Below are positions 30,615 through 42,161 of a stretch of 64,000 bases of DNA, one piece after another. Both the position numbers and the translations under genes were made by a program. The stretch comes from Aculops lycopersici. Taxonomy: Eukaryota > Arthropoda > Arachnida > Trombidiformes > Eriophyidae. Numbering within the stretch: position 1 is the stretch's first letter; each line of letters begins with the position of its first letter. The notes under the pieces are model-generated. The model was not told the origin of the DNA, did no database searches, and saw only the letters and a list, made by a program, of their open reading frames with translations. The stretch covers positions 5,657,008 through 5,721,007 of the forward strand of contig WNKI01000002.1 of NCBI GenBank assembly GCA_015350385.1, in the 5' to 3' direction.

Positions 30615-30870
30615 TTATCCTATCAATATAAAAAGAGCAATTTTTGTTCCCTTTCCATGTCCTCCCGAATCCGATATATGCATCCAGTTATCAAGTCTTC
30701 TGTTCCAAGACCTAGAGTCTTGCTTGTAACTCTTGCGACAGTTTACCTTCTTTAGACTCTTGTTCATTGCCCGTCGCGAAACACCAAACAAGATTAACTC
30801 GTGGGATTCCCATGAAGAAACTCGTTGTATGATGCAGCCGCCGCCGCCGCCAAGAGGACGAGCAAGGGAT
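30615..30870 (-). pseudogene. Truncated, diverged copy of the 172-aa secreted gene
   Basis: On the minus strand an open frame of about 84 codons without a suitable ATG ends at a stop followed 5 bases later by AATAAA, as in the intact gene. Its C-terminal half aligns with the 172-aa protein. C-x(6-8)-SW appears in both. KVNCRKSYKQ matches GEKCVGRYKK, and SRSWNRRLDNWM matches RESWLKSLARWM, with small gaps. A poly-Gly stretch from (GGC)5 precedes it, then an in-frame stop near 30873. No signal peptide is visible. I call it a 5'-truncated pseudogene. A 3' exon of a spliced paralog is possible but less likely, because no good acceptor fits. Confidence 0.7.
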
Positions 30871-32811
30871 TAGCGAGTTGGCTATTGAAACTTGAAGAGA
30901 GTCTCTTCAAGAGACAACTGCTCAGGTCATCGAAGTTGCGGTTACGCGCATCTTATTGCTCCTCTCTGTATCTCACTCTGTGTTTCTCCGACTCTCTTGC
31001 CGAGAGTTGGATGGTTCTGAGGGAGAGAGAGAGAGGAAAGTTGTTGAATTATCATTCTTTATGGTCTGCTATAACTTGGCCTCGCGACGTTTAGTTGTGA
31101 AGATTGCGCAACATCTTCTCCAGTATCCCAAAGCGGCGCCCAAATGTTCAAGCACTCACTTTTGTCTCCAGTTTAAACTTTAAAATCATCCTCGGAATCA
31201 TCGAATCTATTATCCGTCCTAAGGCACAAGAGGTGGCGTGTAAGCTAAGTAGCTGGAATATTTCAGCTCAGAAACACACGACCTCTTTGAGCGAGTAAAC
31301 ATGGCCATAGATAACAAGTTGTTGGTTGGTCAGTCGTTCGGTCACATAGTTTTCGTCTACAAGCGATTCAAAATTTCCTTGAAAAGACTCGAGGGTTCAG
31401 AGAGAAGAAGTTGCCGCCTTTGCAGCCGATGTCGTCAAATAGACTGGACTGAGCTAAATTGAAGCCTGTGGCATGTGAGCCCTGTGATTTCATGAGTCCA
31501 CAACAGGTAGGTTAATAACTGTGTGATGATCATGAGCAACTTCGTGCTGCAGCGATAATGCGATAGCGGCCGCCGCCTCTTACTCTGATTCCAAGTTTGC
31601 CGCATCCTGGGAAACTGAACATTCAAGTGGCCGCATGTGTACTCCTGTTTCGTGAACACAACAACGCGGCAACTAGCTAAAGGTAAACAGAGAGGGAGGT
31701 GTACAGGTAAGAGATTATGTAAAGTAGCTCATTTGATGCCTCAAAGCGATAACCAAACTAATGCGCGCCTTTCATCGCTCCTCTCGCTGGCAGGTTGTCG
31801 TCTCTGTTTCTCTGTTTCTATTCCTCTCGTTCCTCTTGAAACTAAAACTATACGTAACTTGGGTGAACAACCGCCGCCAAGTTGAAAGAAGATTCCGTTT
31901 CACTTTTTCCATCTCTACTAACTACAGCTCCAATATAACAGGTGACTAGTCATGGTATCAGCTCTCGCTACAGTGATCATGGCGCCGCCGCCAACTGATA
32001 TTAACCGCAACCGCGAAAGCGGTGGCAGTGGCAAAGGTAGCAGCAGGAGGCTCAGGTTAAGTGATTGCTATCATCGCCGGCACAAATTTCCATTGAATGG
32101 CTGCTGTTTGTGGCGAGGACACCTGTCACAGAAAGCCGCCGTGGAGAGAGGAAGAAAGGAAGACAAACAGATGGAAAAAACCATTGACTTTGGCTTGTCT
32201 CGCTAATATTGTGCAAGTCGCTAATATATCAGCTCAATAAAGGCAAATCCTTTAGGAGATTCGTTATTCGTTATTTGTGAGGCAAAGGGCGAAACGTAAT
32301 CTAGAATTTGTTTTGGTTTTGCTTCATTTGTCCAGTAGGATTTCTACTTCTTCTCATTCTCCATTCTCCATTCAACGTGCAAAGCTTCAAGCAAGTCCCT
32401 CGCTCTTTTTGCCACCAAACGCATTATCAGTCGCCGCTGGATTCCAGTTCAATTGGAATTGAGTCAATAGGATTGAATGGGATATCAAATTCCTTCTCGC
32501 TACTGTTCGTGAAAAGACATGCAGAAAGACAGAGAAAGAGTTTAATTTACTCCCGCTTCTCGGTGGAGGAATGCGAGGCGGAACTTTACCTCGAATGCGA
32601 GAGTTTAGAGGCCTTGGTATAGTGAGCGAACAAAAAAACAACCATTGCGACAAGCGATGAAATAAAATAAGAGCAGTCCCCAAATCCAAGCTGAACCCAA
32701 AGCTCGATTGATTTGACTGGCATTTAACCATTAACTTTATTCATCATCGATCTAGTTTTGCCCCCTCCACGTTTGGCTCTTGCTGGCGAAGCCATAAACA
32801 TACCAATCCGT
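30871..32811. other. Intergenic region, decayed copy to the 102-aa gene
   Basis: About 1.9 kb. Contains a perfect 21-base palindrome at 30891-30911 (arms CTTGAAGAGA and TCTCTTCAAG around one G). Open frames are short and mutually overlapping. I found no recognisable gene. Confidence 0.4.
32735..32740 (-). promoter_or_regulatory. Poly(A) signal of the 102-aa secreted gene
   Basis: Minus-strand AATAAA about 70 bases after the stop codon of the 102-aa gene. Confidence 0.5.
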
Positions 32812-33120
32812 TTAAACTCTAGGATCGTGGTAGTCCCTCGACTGTATGAATCTATCGCGGGCTTCAAACCATTTTCTCAAGTACTCATCCTTGAGGCTCT
32901 GCCACTTTTCATATTCCTCCTGGTCGTCGTGGTTATCAGCTTCAACCATCTTTCCCTGTGCGTCGCGGGCCTTCTCAAAATACAGCTCGATCTCATCGTA
33001 GGTAGCTCTCCTATTCTTCAAGTTGGTCTCGCTATCCTTGATTTGGTCACCTGATGCTAGACCCACAATGGCGACAACGAGGCACACGGCCAGCAGTAGC
33101 TTAATGTTGAAGTTGATCAT
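32812..33120 (-). CDS. Small secreted orphan protein, 102 aa
   Basis: I do not recognise this protein. A clear signal peptide (about 6-24, IKLLLAVCLVVAIVGLASG) is followed by a mature peptide of about 78 residues. The mature part has no cysteine and is very rich in Asp, Glu, Lys and Arg with regular aromatic residues (YDEIELYF, EEYEKWQSLKDEYLRKWF), which suggests amphipathic helices, perhaps a helical hairpin. A TATA-like element (CATAAAAGA) lies about 70 bases upstream, near 33192, and AATAAA lies downstream. It resembles small secreted proteins seen in saliva or venom only in general character. It shows no visible similarity to the 172-aa or 307-aa proteins. Confidence 0.8.
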   Translation of the reverse strand: MINFNIKLLLAVCLVVAIVGLASGDQIKDSETNLKNRRATYDEIELYFEKARDAQGKMVEADNHDDQEEYEKWQSLKDEYLRKWFEARDRFIQSRDYHDPRV

Positions 33121-34237
33121 TTTATTTGCTCTTTTGATTTGTGTGTCCAGTGTTCTAAGCTAATGAATAGTCCTTTTGGTGGTGTCTATCTTTTATGGTA
33201 GTGTTTCAGTTGTGAGAGTGTTATATTAACGAGAGTTTCTATTTCACATCACGATTTTTATACTCGTATCGTCATACAGGTGGATAAAAATAGAATCGCC
33301 GATGCTATTGTCACAGAGTACTGAAGTGGTAAGTCAATCGCAATAGCGTAAATCGATGGGCCGAACACGTGAAGCTTGTCCAACTGGAAAACTTCCATCT
33401 TCTTTTTGTCCGTTCCAGTAAGCCTTTCTGTCAGCTGCATTGAAGGCCGAATCGTGGAGAGTTTGCTATCAGAAATTTAGAGTTTTGAACGAATTGGAAC
33501 CCAAACAATGGGATTCCAATCCGACCGGAAGTAACACATCGACGGCGAGAGAAGACAGAAAGTGGAAATAAAAATGAAAAAGTCTTATTGCTGTCGCGGT
33601 CGTGGTGGTCATGATCTTTGTCATTGACGCTGCAGTTGCGAGTAATATGAGCGCTCTTTTTCTAGATGTACGACGAAAGCGACGATAACTCTATTTCCTC
33701 TCTCCCTCTCTGACTCCAAACTAGAGGGAAAATAAATAAAATTTTCGTCAGCTACCATGAAACGATCTAGCAGATTTTTCACCCACTAAAATCAACGACG
33801 ACAACATCGCGCTCGACTCGTGGTAACTTGCAGCAGGTGGTCGCCACATCTACCTAGGCACTTGCGTAACTATCATCACAATGTCACTGATGTCGCTTTG
33901 GTTTGGTTGTTGCCGTTGAGAGTGTGGCAGCTCCAGCTGCGAATTCAAGGCAGCGGTAAACTGATACTACATTTTGTTACCTTCTGTACATAATATAATC
34001 GTCGCGGTTGTTGCTGTTGCTGCTCATGATTGCCGCTGAAAAGTTGACAATTTATGTTGAGTGGATAAGAGAGATTCTCGGAACAGGATGAAATATCGAC
34101 GTTGAATCGAATACAAAGTATCGCTGCTCTCGGAAATTTATTGGAAATTTATTCAAAAATCCTCTCCAAATACAAGATATATCTATATATTGAGTGTAAA
34201 TAAACACACGCCACCACATTGCGGTACATCTAACAAC
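33121..34237. other. Intergenic region, 102-aa gene to the SDR gene
   Basis: About 1.1 kb between two divergent genes. No supported open frame. It presumably holds both promoters. Confidence 0.45.
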
Positions 34238-35074
34238 ATGGACAGTAACACAAAGGTTGTGCTTGTCACGGGCGGAAGTGGCGGCATTGGCCAGGCAACG
34301 GCGCTGGAGTTTGCTCGTCTCGGCTACAAGATTGCAATTACCGGCAGGGACCTGGAGAGGTTGGAGAAAACAATCGACTTGCTTGTGGTGGAGGCGGAAG
34401 TTGAGGCAAGCAAGTCGAGAGGGAAAAGTGGGGACAACATTAAACGTGAAAGCCATTACTTGGCCATTAAGGCTGATTTCTCCAACTTACAGGAAATCGA
34501 TCAGGTGGTTTGCAGAACAGTGGAGAAATTTGGCCACTTGGACATTCTAATTAATAACGCCGGCTACTCGGGCGCCAGTCCTCCACTCGAGGATCCCAAA
34601 TTCTTCGAGGACTTTCAAATGACCATCCAGGTGAACCTGATTGCTCCAACGCGGATTGCCCAATTAGCGGCGCCCCATTTGAAGAGAAGCAAAGGAGTTT
34701 TAATCAACGTTAGCTCGGTGGCCGATCGCGTTGCCTTCCCTTGGATGGGCTACTGTGTTTCAAAGGCCGGCTTATCGATGCTCACCAAGACTATCGCCGT
34801 GGCCTTGGACTCGACGGGCGTTAGAGTGTTGACTGTGGCGCCAGGTCCCATACTAACCAACTTTGCGCCACATCAGTCGCTCGAGGCGCACGCCTCAATG
34901 ACTTCGTTGGCGCGAATTGGACGCGCGGAGGAAGTTGCACAGGCCATTGTGTTTCTTTGCTCCGATTCGGCCAGTTTCATTCAAGCCACTTGCCTGGATG
35001 TGGACGGCGGATGGCTAACTAAATTTGGAGACTTTTACTCGACAATCGGCGCAAAGTTGGCTGCCCAAAATTAA
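34238..35074 (+). CDS. Short-chain dehydrogenase/reductase (SDR), 278 aa
   Basis: Classical NAD(P)-binding oxidoreductase. The cofactor motif TGGSGGIG is at 11-18, NNAG at 106-109 and the catalytic triad at Ser159, Tyr172 and Lys176 (GYCVSKAGL). The C-terminal APGPILTNF and the final DVDGGW are typical of the FabG-like classical type. Length fits the family (about 250-280). An insertion of about 20 Lys/Glu-rich residues lies after the second strand (near 48-68). There is no signal peptide or membrane segment, so it is likely cytosolic. The ATG at 34238 has a good context (AACAACATGG); the frame extends upstream only through non-ATG codons. Substrate cannot be told from sequence. No intron. 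Confidence 0.93.
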   Translation: MDSNTKVVLVTGGSGGIGQATALEFARLGYKIAITGRDLERLEKTIDLLVVEAEVEASKSRGKSGDNIKRESHYLAIKADFSNLQEIDQVVCRTVEKFGHLDILINNAGYSGASPPLEDPKFFEDFQMTIQVNLIAPTRIAQLAAPHLKRSKGVLINVSSVADRVAFPWMGYCVSKAGLSMLTKTIAVALDSTGVRVLTVAPGPILTNFAPHQSLEAHASMTSLARIGRAEEVAQAIVFLCSDSASFIQATCLDVDGGWLTKFGDFYSTIGAKLAAQN

Positions 35075-35631
35075 AGCGCAAATCTCTGCGAGTTTTCTGG
35101 TTGCTCAAGTTTTGGATTTAGTTTTAGCTGGAAGTTGAAAACCTAGAGCTCGAGAGTTGGCTGCCGCCAGAAAGCAATTGCATCACATAGGAACCTAGAG
35201 AGGCCAAGGAAACGGATCAGTTAGAGTAGAGTCCATCAATTAAAGGCGAGGCCTTGCGCTTGTGCTTGTGGAAAACGGAAAAGGAAAAGTCGGTGGCCAA
35301 AAGACAGAGGTCTTTTGGGCAAGAGCTGAAGCGGAGGCCACCGACACCAAGTTGGTCTTGCTCTAGTCTCCTCTCCTCTCCTCTCTCCTTTAAGCGTGAA
35401 ACTTTTCGCGGTTTGCGCGCCTAGAAATTAGATTCGCATTAGAGGGAACGCAGTTAACTCGTGGTGCAGTTGGCTCGCTCTCTTACGCTCTCTCAAACTA
35501 GTTGTATGGCACACAACAAACATGAACGGCGGCCGGATGTCGGTGGTGGTGCCACTGCAATTTGGTGCATCTTTTAACGTGCGCTATACTCTAGTGGTCG
35601 CCGCTAGCCGAGAGTTCGGACTTGGAAGTCA

Positions 35632-35655
35632 GTGTGTGTGTGTGTGTGTGTGTGT
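35632..35655. repeat. (GT)n microsatellite
   Basis: About twelve GT units. Confidence 0.9.
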
Positions 35656-35691
35656 TGCGGTGCGAAATGGTGCGCGTCGAGTTGCGACCAG

Positions 35692-35721
35692 CGCCAAGCT
35701 GAGCAGTCGCTCAGCTTGGCG
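35692..35721. repeat. Perfect 13-bp hairpin with 4-base loop
   Basis: CGCCAAGCTGAGC (35692-35704) is exactly complementary to GCTCAGCTTGGCG (35709-35721) around the loop AGTC. The arms are GC-rich and not simple sequence. Confidence 0.9.
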
Positions 35722-38700
35722 AGTAGTTGCTTTTCCTGATGTCGGTGTTGTTGATGTTGTTGTTGTTGGTTCGATGAGCACGATTTGAGTCGCTGGCCAG
35801 TTTTGAAGTTTACTTCTCCTCGAGCCCTAAAGTCCCAAAGTAAAGTTCCCTTAGGTAGGAGTACGAGGAGAAAGAGGAGGAGTAAATGAATTTCCTGCCA
35901 TCAACTAGAAACTTGGAGCGGCCACTTGCTCGTCGCTTTGTTCTATGAATTGCAATCACTTTTACGTTCTACTTGCCTGCTTTTCGCCGCCACTTTCGTC
36001 GTCAATTTTCTAGATTGTCGCTCGTTCTCTCGCTCTCTCTGCCTAGTTAAAGCAACAGCCGAATCTCAGGTGAAGGTCGACGAACCTAGAAACAAGTGGT
36101 TGCTAGGCAGAGAGCTGAAAATTGGGGCCGGCGCTTGATTCTCTTTAAGGATCCTTAATGGAGAAACGGGAGAAATATTCGAGCAATATCCTAGATTAGA
36201 GCAAGAGATTCCGCTACTCGATGAGTGGAACGAAGGAGGAAGAGCAAAACAAAATCACCTGGCGATATTTTGCACTCTGCCTGTAGGTAGACCACAGAGG
36301 CGGCGGCGGCGGCGGGCGGACACAAACAAACTAACAGACCAAGGGACTAAAACTGAGCGAGAGTTAGAATGCAATTGATGCCGCAGTCGCAGAACGAGTC
36401 GGCAACCAATCAACTGGTGGTTTTACTGGCGCATCCTCCTCTTCGATGCCCAACTTTTGACTCCCTATCAGCTCAATCAATCTAACTTGACTCGAAATTT
36501 ACTACGAGCACAAACCACCGCAACAACAACAACAACAACCTCAACCACCGAAAACTGCACACCATAAGCTCAATTGCATATACGTGTGACCGGAACACGA
36601 TTTAATCATTCACCTTGCTCCTTGCGGTCCGCTTATTGGTCATCTTTGTGTCTCTAGTTTTATCTCCCGGCTCTGGTTTTATTCTAGCAACAAACCGAAA
36701 AACCGAATGAGCAAGTGAGTGGCGCAAATATGAAGCCAAAAAGAGGAGAATGAGCAACCACCGACAACAGCAACGGCAACAACAACAACAACAAGTGCGT
36801 GCGCCGGAGGGATGGCAAAGTCACGACCTCAGGTGAGTTGCCGCAAAGTAATTTGCATCCTTTTGCGGCCAACAGCAAACAAGTTGCTGCTGCTCAATAA
36901 TAGCCACGGCAACAACTTGGGAGTCGTTCCATCACTCTCGTCGTGGCGTGCTAATGTGCTGCCGCCTCCATTGCCACTCCAATTTAGTGAGTCGCGAGAA
37001 ACTTGATTGCCATAGGAGCTATTAGTTATTAGACTAGTCGACAGCGATGACCACGACCAATACGATGAGCTGGCTGAGGATCGGGACAAACCTTGACCGT
37101 CGCAAGTTAGTTTGCCTAGGCTTCTGTTGGTGGCGCTGCAGGTGCGCAGTTGCATTGTGCCCAAATCATGAGCTTGGCAATGGGCCAACAATAACCTGGC
37201 CAATCCAATTCCAATTCCGACTCTCGCCTCTAAATTCGAATTCGAATTCGGATTTGAATTGAACAGCGAAACAACAACAGCGACAGCAGCAACAACAACA
37301 AACCGACGAACTGACTGATGATGATGTTTTGCCGTCTGTGTTATTGAGTACTCCTTAGCACGCGATTACCCAATAGACTCTGCCACTGGATATTCGGTTT
37401 GCCCGCCGAACATCCTGCCGCCAGGTAGCAGCCAAATGAGCAGCAGCAGCAGCAGCAGTAGCAAGTGGCCAACTCCCAAGTGGCCGTCTATTTGTAGTTT
37501 TCTTCCTCTCTCCCTCTTTCTCTCATTCTCTCGCCCTGTCTATGTTTGCTATTGATTTGGGCCCATAAACTGACCGCTTGGGGTCTCCTCTTTCGTCTTG
37601 GTCCTTCTCTTCCTCCGTTCGTCCTGTTTGCCAAGAGCGACGCCAACCAAGGCAAAATGCGCATCCACTTGCTTGTTTTTCTCGTCCGCCCGACGAATTT
37701 GACATCCTGCGGCTGCCCGGCTCACCTGCGAACCCGCCGCAACCATCGAGAGTCGACGTAATCATCGTGGCCTCTCAGGTGTCGTCGTCGTCGTGTTCGT
37801 CTTGGTTGTTGTCGTGGTTTAGTGGCAACCTTTGTGTTCATTAAAATGCTTACTCGCCAACAACAACTACCTGTTCCCGAGGCGAGCGACTACCTGTTAC
37901 GTCGTCGTGGTTGTTGTTGTTGTCGTGTCCGCCGTCGTCGTCGTCGCCAGCTGCACAACAAATGATGTTGTTGTTGTCGACTAAACTCGACTCGAGTTGC
38001 AGTTGCACTCTTGGTTGTCTCCCTCGCTCACAATGGACAGGTAACATAATGACTCATTGGCCAGCCAGTCAGTCAGCCGCTCGCTTGCTTGTTGGGTCAG
38101 CAGGAGCACCTCCATTTGGATCAAGTGACGCCAGTGGCAAAGGCAGCGGCGATGGCGGTGGTTTGCACAGGAGGCGGCGAGTCTATCACTTGTGGTGGCA
38201 GCAACCGCCTGTTGCTGCTACTGTCCCTGCTCTCCTGTCCACTTGCTTCTGTTTGCCGCCTCCATTCTGAGCAAAACTGTTGCTTGGCGAGTAATAGTGG
38301 GACGCGCAACATCGACGAAGCTCCAGTTGGCGCCGATAAGTGGCCATAAGTATTTCTTCTGTCCATCTCCTTCGTTTTCTTCTTTTTAAAGTCGGGAGCC
38401 AGGCCAACCAACGCTAATTTGAGCTCACCTCTTGGGGCTGAAAAGCTTTGTAAAGTCATTGCAAAAGAGAGACTACCAAAAGTGAGACCGACCACCGACT
38501 GGCTACCGTGCGCTGAGCTCTCGCTCACTCACACACTCCGCAGTCTTCGCAAACCAACCCCAGGTAAGAGGAGAATCTAAAAAGTGGGCTGGCCACTCTT
38601 GGTAACTTTAGAGCCAAGTCTATTATTAGCGGCCCACTTGGCCGCTCGCTACCTGGCCAACCATTGGCAGCTCGGAGGTGAGAGGAGGAAGATGATCCCG

Positions 38701-38743
38701 CGAGGCGAGCAAATTTGTGCTCACGTTGTTAGCCGAAGGTAGA

Positions 38744-38772
38744 GGTAAAGGTAAAGGTAAAGTTAAAGGTAC
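38744..38772. repeat. (GGTAAA)n hexanucleotide repeat
   Basis: About five slightly varied GGTAAA units. Confidence 0.8.
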
Positions 38773-39080
38773 AGGAGCAAAGAGAGGAGAAGAATGGGAG
38801 CTGGCAGTGGCGAGGTTGGTGTAGGAAAAAAGCTACGGTGGCAATTTGATGGCCAACGAGCAGCAGCTTCAACGGGAGCAAAGTGATTGGCCAACTTGCC
38901 TCTCGATGGTAGCGGCAATTTGTTCTCGAATTTTGCCCCTCGTCTCTTCCTGTTGCTTTTCTCTCAATCCTTGTGGCTGGAGTTTGATTCTAAACTTCGA
39001 AACTCCAGTTGATGCCCGTGAATTTTTGCATCTCCTTCCTTCACTTGAAAATTGAGAGAAAGTTTTTCCTTCTCTCTGTC

Positions 39081-39580
39081 TCTCTCTCTCTCNNNNNNNN
39101 NNNNNNNNNNNNNNNNNNNNNNNNNNNNNNNNNNNNNNNNNNNNNNNNNNNNNNNNNNNNNNNNNNNNNNNNNNNNNNNNNNNNNNNNNNNNNNNNNNNN
39201 NNNNNNNNNNNNNNNNNNNNNNNNNNNNNNNNNNNNNNNNNNNNNNNNNNNNNNNNNNNNNNNNNNNNNNNNNNNNNNNNNNNNNNNNNNNNNNNNNNNN
39301 NNNNNNNNNNNNNNNNNNNNNNNNNNNNNNNNNNNNNNNNNNNNNNNNNNNNNNNNNNNNNNNNNNNNNNNNNNNNNNNNNNNNNNNNNNNNNNNNNNNN
39401 NNNNNNNNNNNNNNNNNNNNNNNNNNNNNNNNNNNNNNNNNNNNNNNNNNNNNNNNNNNNNNNNNNNNNNNNNNNNNNNNNNNNNNNNNNNNNNNNNNNN
39501 NNNNNNNNNNNNNNNNNNNNNNNNNNNNNNNNNNNNNNNNNNNNNNNNNNNNNNNNNNNNNNNNNNNNNNNNNNNNNNNN

Positions 39581-39632
<52 letters not shown>
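39081..39632. repeat. (CT)n microsatellite containing an assembly gap
   Basis: CT repeats border a run of 488 N (39093-39580) on both sides. The true repeat length is unknown, and the gap size may be an estimate. Confidence 0.95.
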
Positions 39633-39640
<8 letters not shown>

Positions 39641-40083
39641 CCTGCCTCTTTACACAACACCAAGATTCAACAACACAAAGTTCCATTTGGACATACTAAT
39701 TTATTCGCCTCCAAGCTGGCGCCAGGTAAGTGGAGTAAAAGTTGGCTCCTCCTCTCCTACTTAGTATTTTTGGTTGCATGCTAGAATTTAGAAGACTGAG
39801 GAGAGCGAATGCAAATTTGCCTTAACCGCCGCAAGACGTCAAGCGGCCGCAAAAATCAACAAGCCACAAGGTGAATCCAAAAGGTGGAGTGGAGAAGTAG
39901 GAGTTGGAGTTCCACTTTTCGCGCGGCATCCAATTTGGTCGGTGGCGCATGGTTTCTGAGTTTCCATTGATTTGCTTGGAACAGATCGGAACAAAACACA
40001 GCACAACAGGATGGAAGAGGACAAAAGTTTACCTTTACGCTCGCAGCCAACTGCTCGTTTTGCGCGTTTCTGTGTATGTTTTT

Positions 40084-40109
40084 GTTGGATTGGATTGGAT
40101 TGGATTAGA
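40084..40109. repeat. (GGATT)n pentanucleotide repeat
   Basis: Four to five GGATT units. Confidence 0.8.
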
Positions 40110-41369
40110 TTTGACTGCTGGTGAACAATTGCGAGCGAGGCCAAAATATCAATGAGTTTGATGGTCTCCTCTCTGCTCTCTGCTCGTTCCATTCCACGAG
40201 CCGAACGGTCGCCTCCATTCGATTCGATTGCGACCAACTTGTCGAATGGCCAACTCGCCGGCTCGTGATGGAGTGAATATTGATCGGCTCTCTCACTCTA
40301 TGTTAGTTTTGGATCGAGGTGCTTCAAGTAAAGCGGTCATGTTGCGCCAAGGAAACGCGCCAGCAACCAACCTACTCGCCTATCTACCTGGCAAACTAGC
40401 AGACTAACAGCCCGAGGGCGCAAATGGATTTGCTTGAACCAGGGAACGAGGGAAGCAGGCAACAAACCAACTAGCGCTCGCGACATTTAGAGTCCATCTA
40501 TCCGTCGAGCTGACAGTTGGCGGCGCGACCGACTGACAGACGGTCAGATAGTCGATAGTCTCAAACTCGACGACTCACTTCCATTGCGAGCGAGACGTTC
40601 AATTGGAAGTTTGCGAAATTACTGCAACTACGACTAGAACGCGAGCAAGTAGGAGGAGAGCCGCCAGCTCCATTGAGCATTACACCAGATCAAGCGGCCG
40701 GCTGAGTGAATGCGGGACCTGAGCCTGAAACTTCTACGCCAGCTTAACAGGCGACTCGCCGGAAACGGAAGTGGGAGTGACGACTGGCCTTTCCTAGCGC
40801 CGCGCAAGAATCTCGCCGACAGCCAGCGAGTGAGCGAGTGAGTGAGTGAGTGACGTAACTGTGACCTAGTGGCGCTCGGCGGTCGACGCGCGTGTCATGT
40901 GGGCGCCAACGATGCGCCGAGTGACACGCGCTCGTTCAAAATCGACTCAAATTTCACAGCTTCCCCTCTTCCTTTTGGTCTCCCTGGCGCCAATCAGAGG
41001 CAAACTTTTCCTCATAAGCTCAAGAGTGGCGCTTAGTTTAGTGCGAAAGCGAGCTTCCAGATTTCACATTACGCCAGCAGCCGGCAGCCGGCAGTGGCAG
41101 TGGCAGTCGCGATGGGAGAGGGAGAGAGGAGGAGGCACGATAATCAAGAGGATTTGGCAACGTTTTAACTTAACCTAATGCAACTTGATGCTTGAACGCT
41201 GAGGGCAGCCAAATGGACGGAGCAAACTGGGGAAACCCTCGACTGACTGCCAGGCGGCTTCTTGTCAAACGATTTGATTAAATTCAAATTTGGATTCCGA
41301 GTTAGATTGGCGTCGTCGCGGTCTTTTGCGCGCTGGTTGCCGATAATTGTGATTGTGATTCTGATTGCG

Positions 41370-41392
41370 ATTATTATTATTATTATTATTAT
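41370..41392. repeat. (ATT)n microsatellite
   Basis: Seven TTA/ATT units. Confidence 0.85.
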
Positions 41393-42110
41393 CATCGAGA
41401 GTTTCCTCGTTGGTGGGCGCGATGCCCTCTCGCCTATGGGCACAGCGAGCAGATTATCAATTATGATTCATCCATTCAAAGTGTCAGAATTTATGATGAC
41501 GCTCGCTTTGTTGCTCGAGTCTGATTATGATGAGATGAGACATAGCGACCGCAGCGTTTTTGAATCTGTTTTTTCCAGTTCTCAGTGGAATCCTCGTTCA
41601 ATCTCTTCTTCTTGGTTGTCGTCGTGGTGGTCGTTCTACTCACCTTCAGTTGGGGCCAAACTGAAAGAGAGACTTGGCACTGCCGACCATTGAGACCATT
41701 GTTATGATTGTTGCCTATGGGGAAAGTAAAATGAATCTTTGGCACGAGAGTCTGTTGCAATTGAAGCCCAGCAAACGAAGGAATGAGCCAACCGGAGCCA
41801 CGATAATAGCAATCAAACGACCACCAGTTACTCAAAGCGGAAGTTTCCGCTTCCAAGTCCAAAGCTGAAAGTAAAAGTAAATTTGGAGCCAAGTCTAAAT
41901 GTAAACGTAAACAAAACCATCAGAAGCAGCAGCCAACAAAATATCATCAGTGTCTGCGGTTTGAAATCCTCTGGGAATTTAAATCGCTTAGTTTGTTTGG
42001 TAGTTTTTGCGAAACTTGTATTTGCTACTATTGAGTATTGACTATTCCTTGAACCACCGACCGCCGCCCACCGAAAGCAGCGTCTCCTCTGCTCTGTGGT
42101 TGCAAATAGC

Positions 42111-42161
42111 AGATAGATAGATAGAGAGATGGATGGATGGATGGATGGTTGGTTGGTTGGT
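42111..42161. repeat. Compound (GATA)n(GGAT)n(GGTT)n repeat
   Basis: Three related tetranucleotide runs follow one another, as if one motif mutated and expanded stepwise. Confidence 0.9.

Noticed and set aside
34190..34237. Upstream extension of the SDR from a TTG
   Set aside because: The ATG at 34238 has a strong context and puts the cofactor motif at the usual distance.
38869..39764. Long frames spanning the N gap
   Set aside because: They consist of RE or SL repeats from CT DNA plus undetermined bases.
41262..41693. 143-codon frame with a poly-Ile membrane-like segment
   Set aside because: The hydrophobic run is the translation of an ATT repeat.
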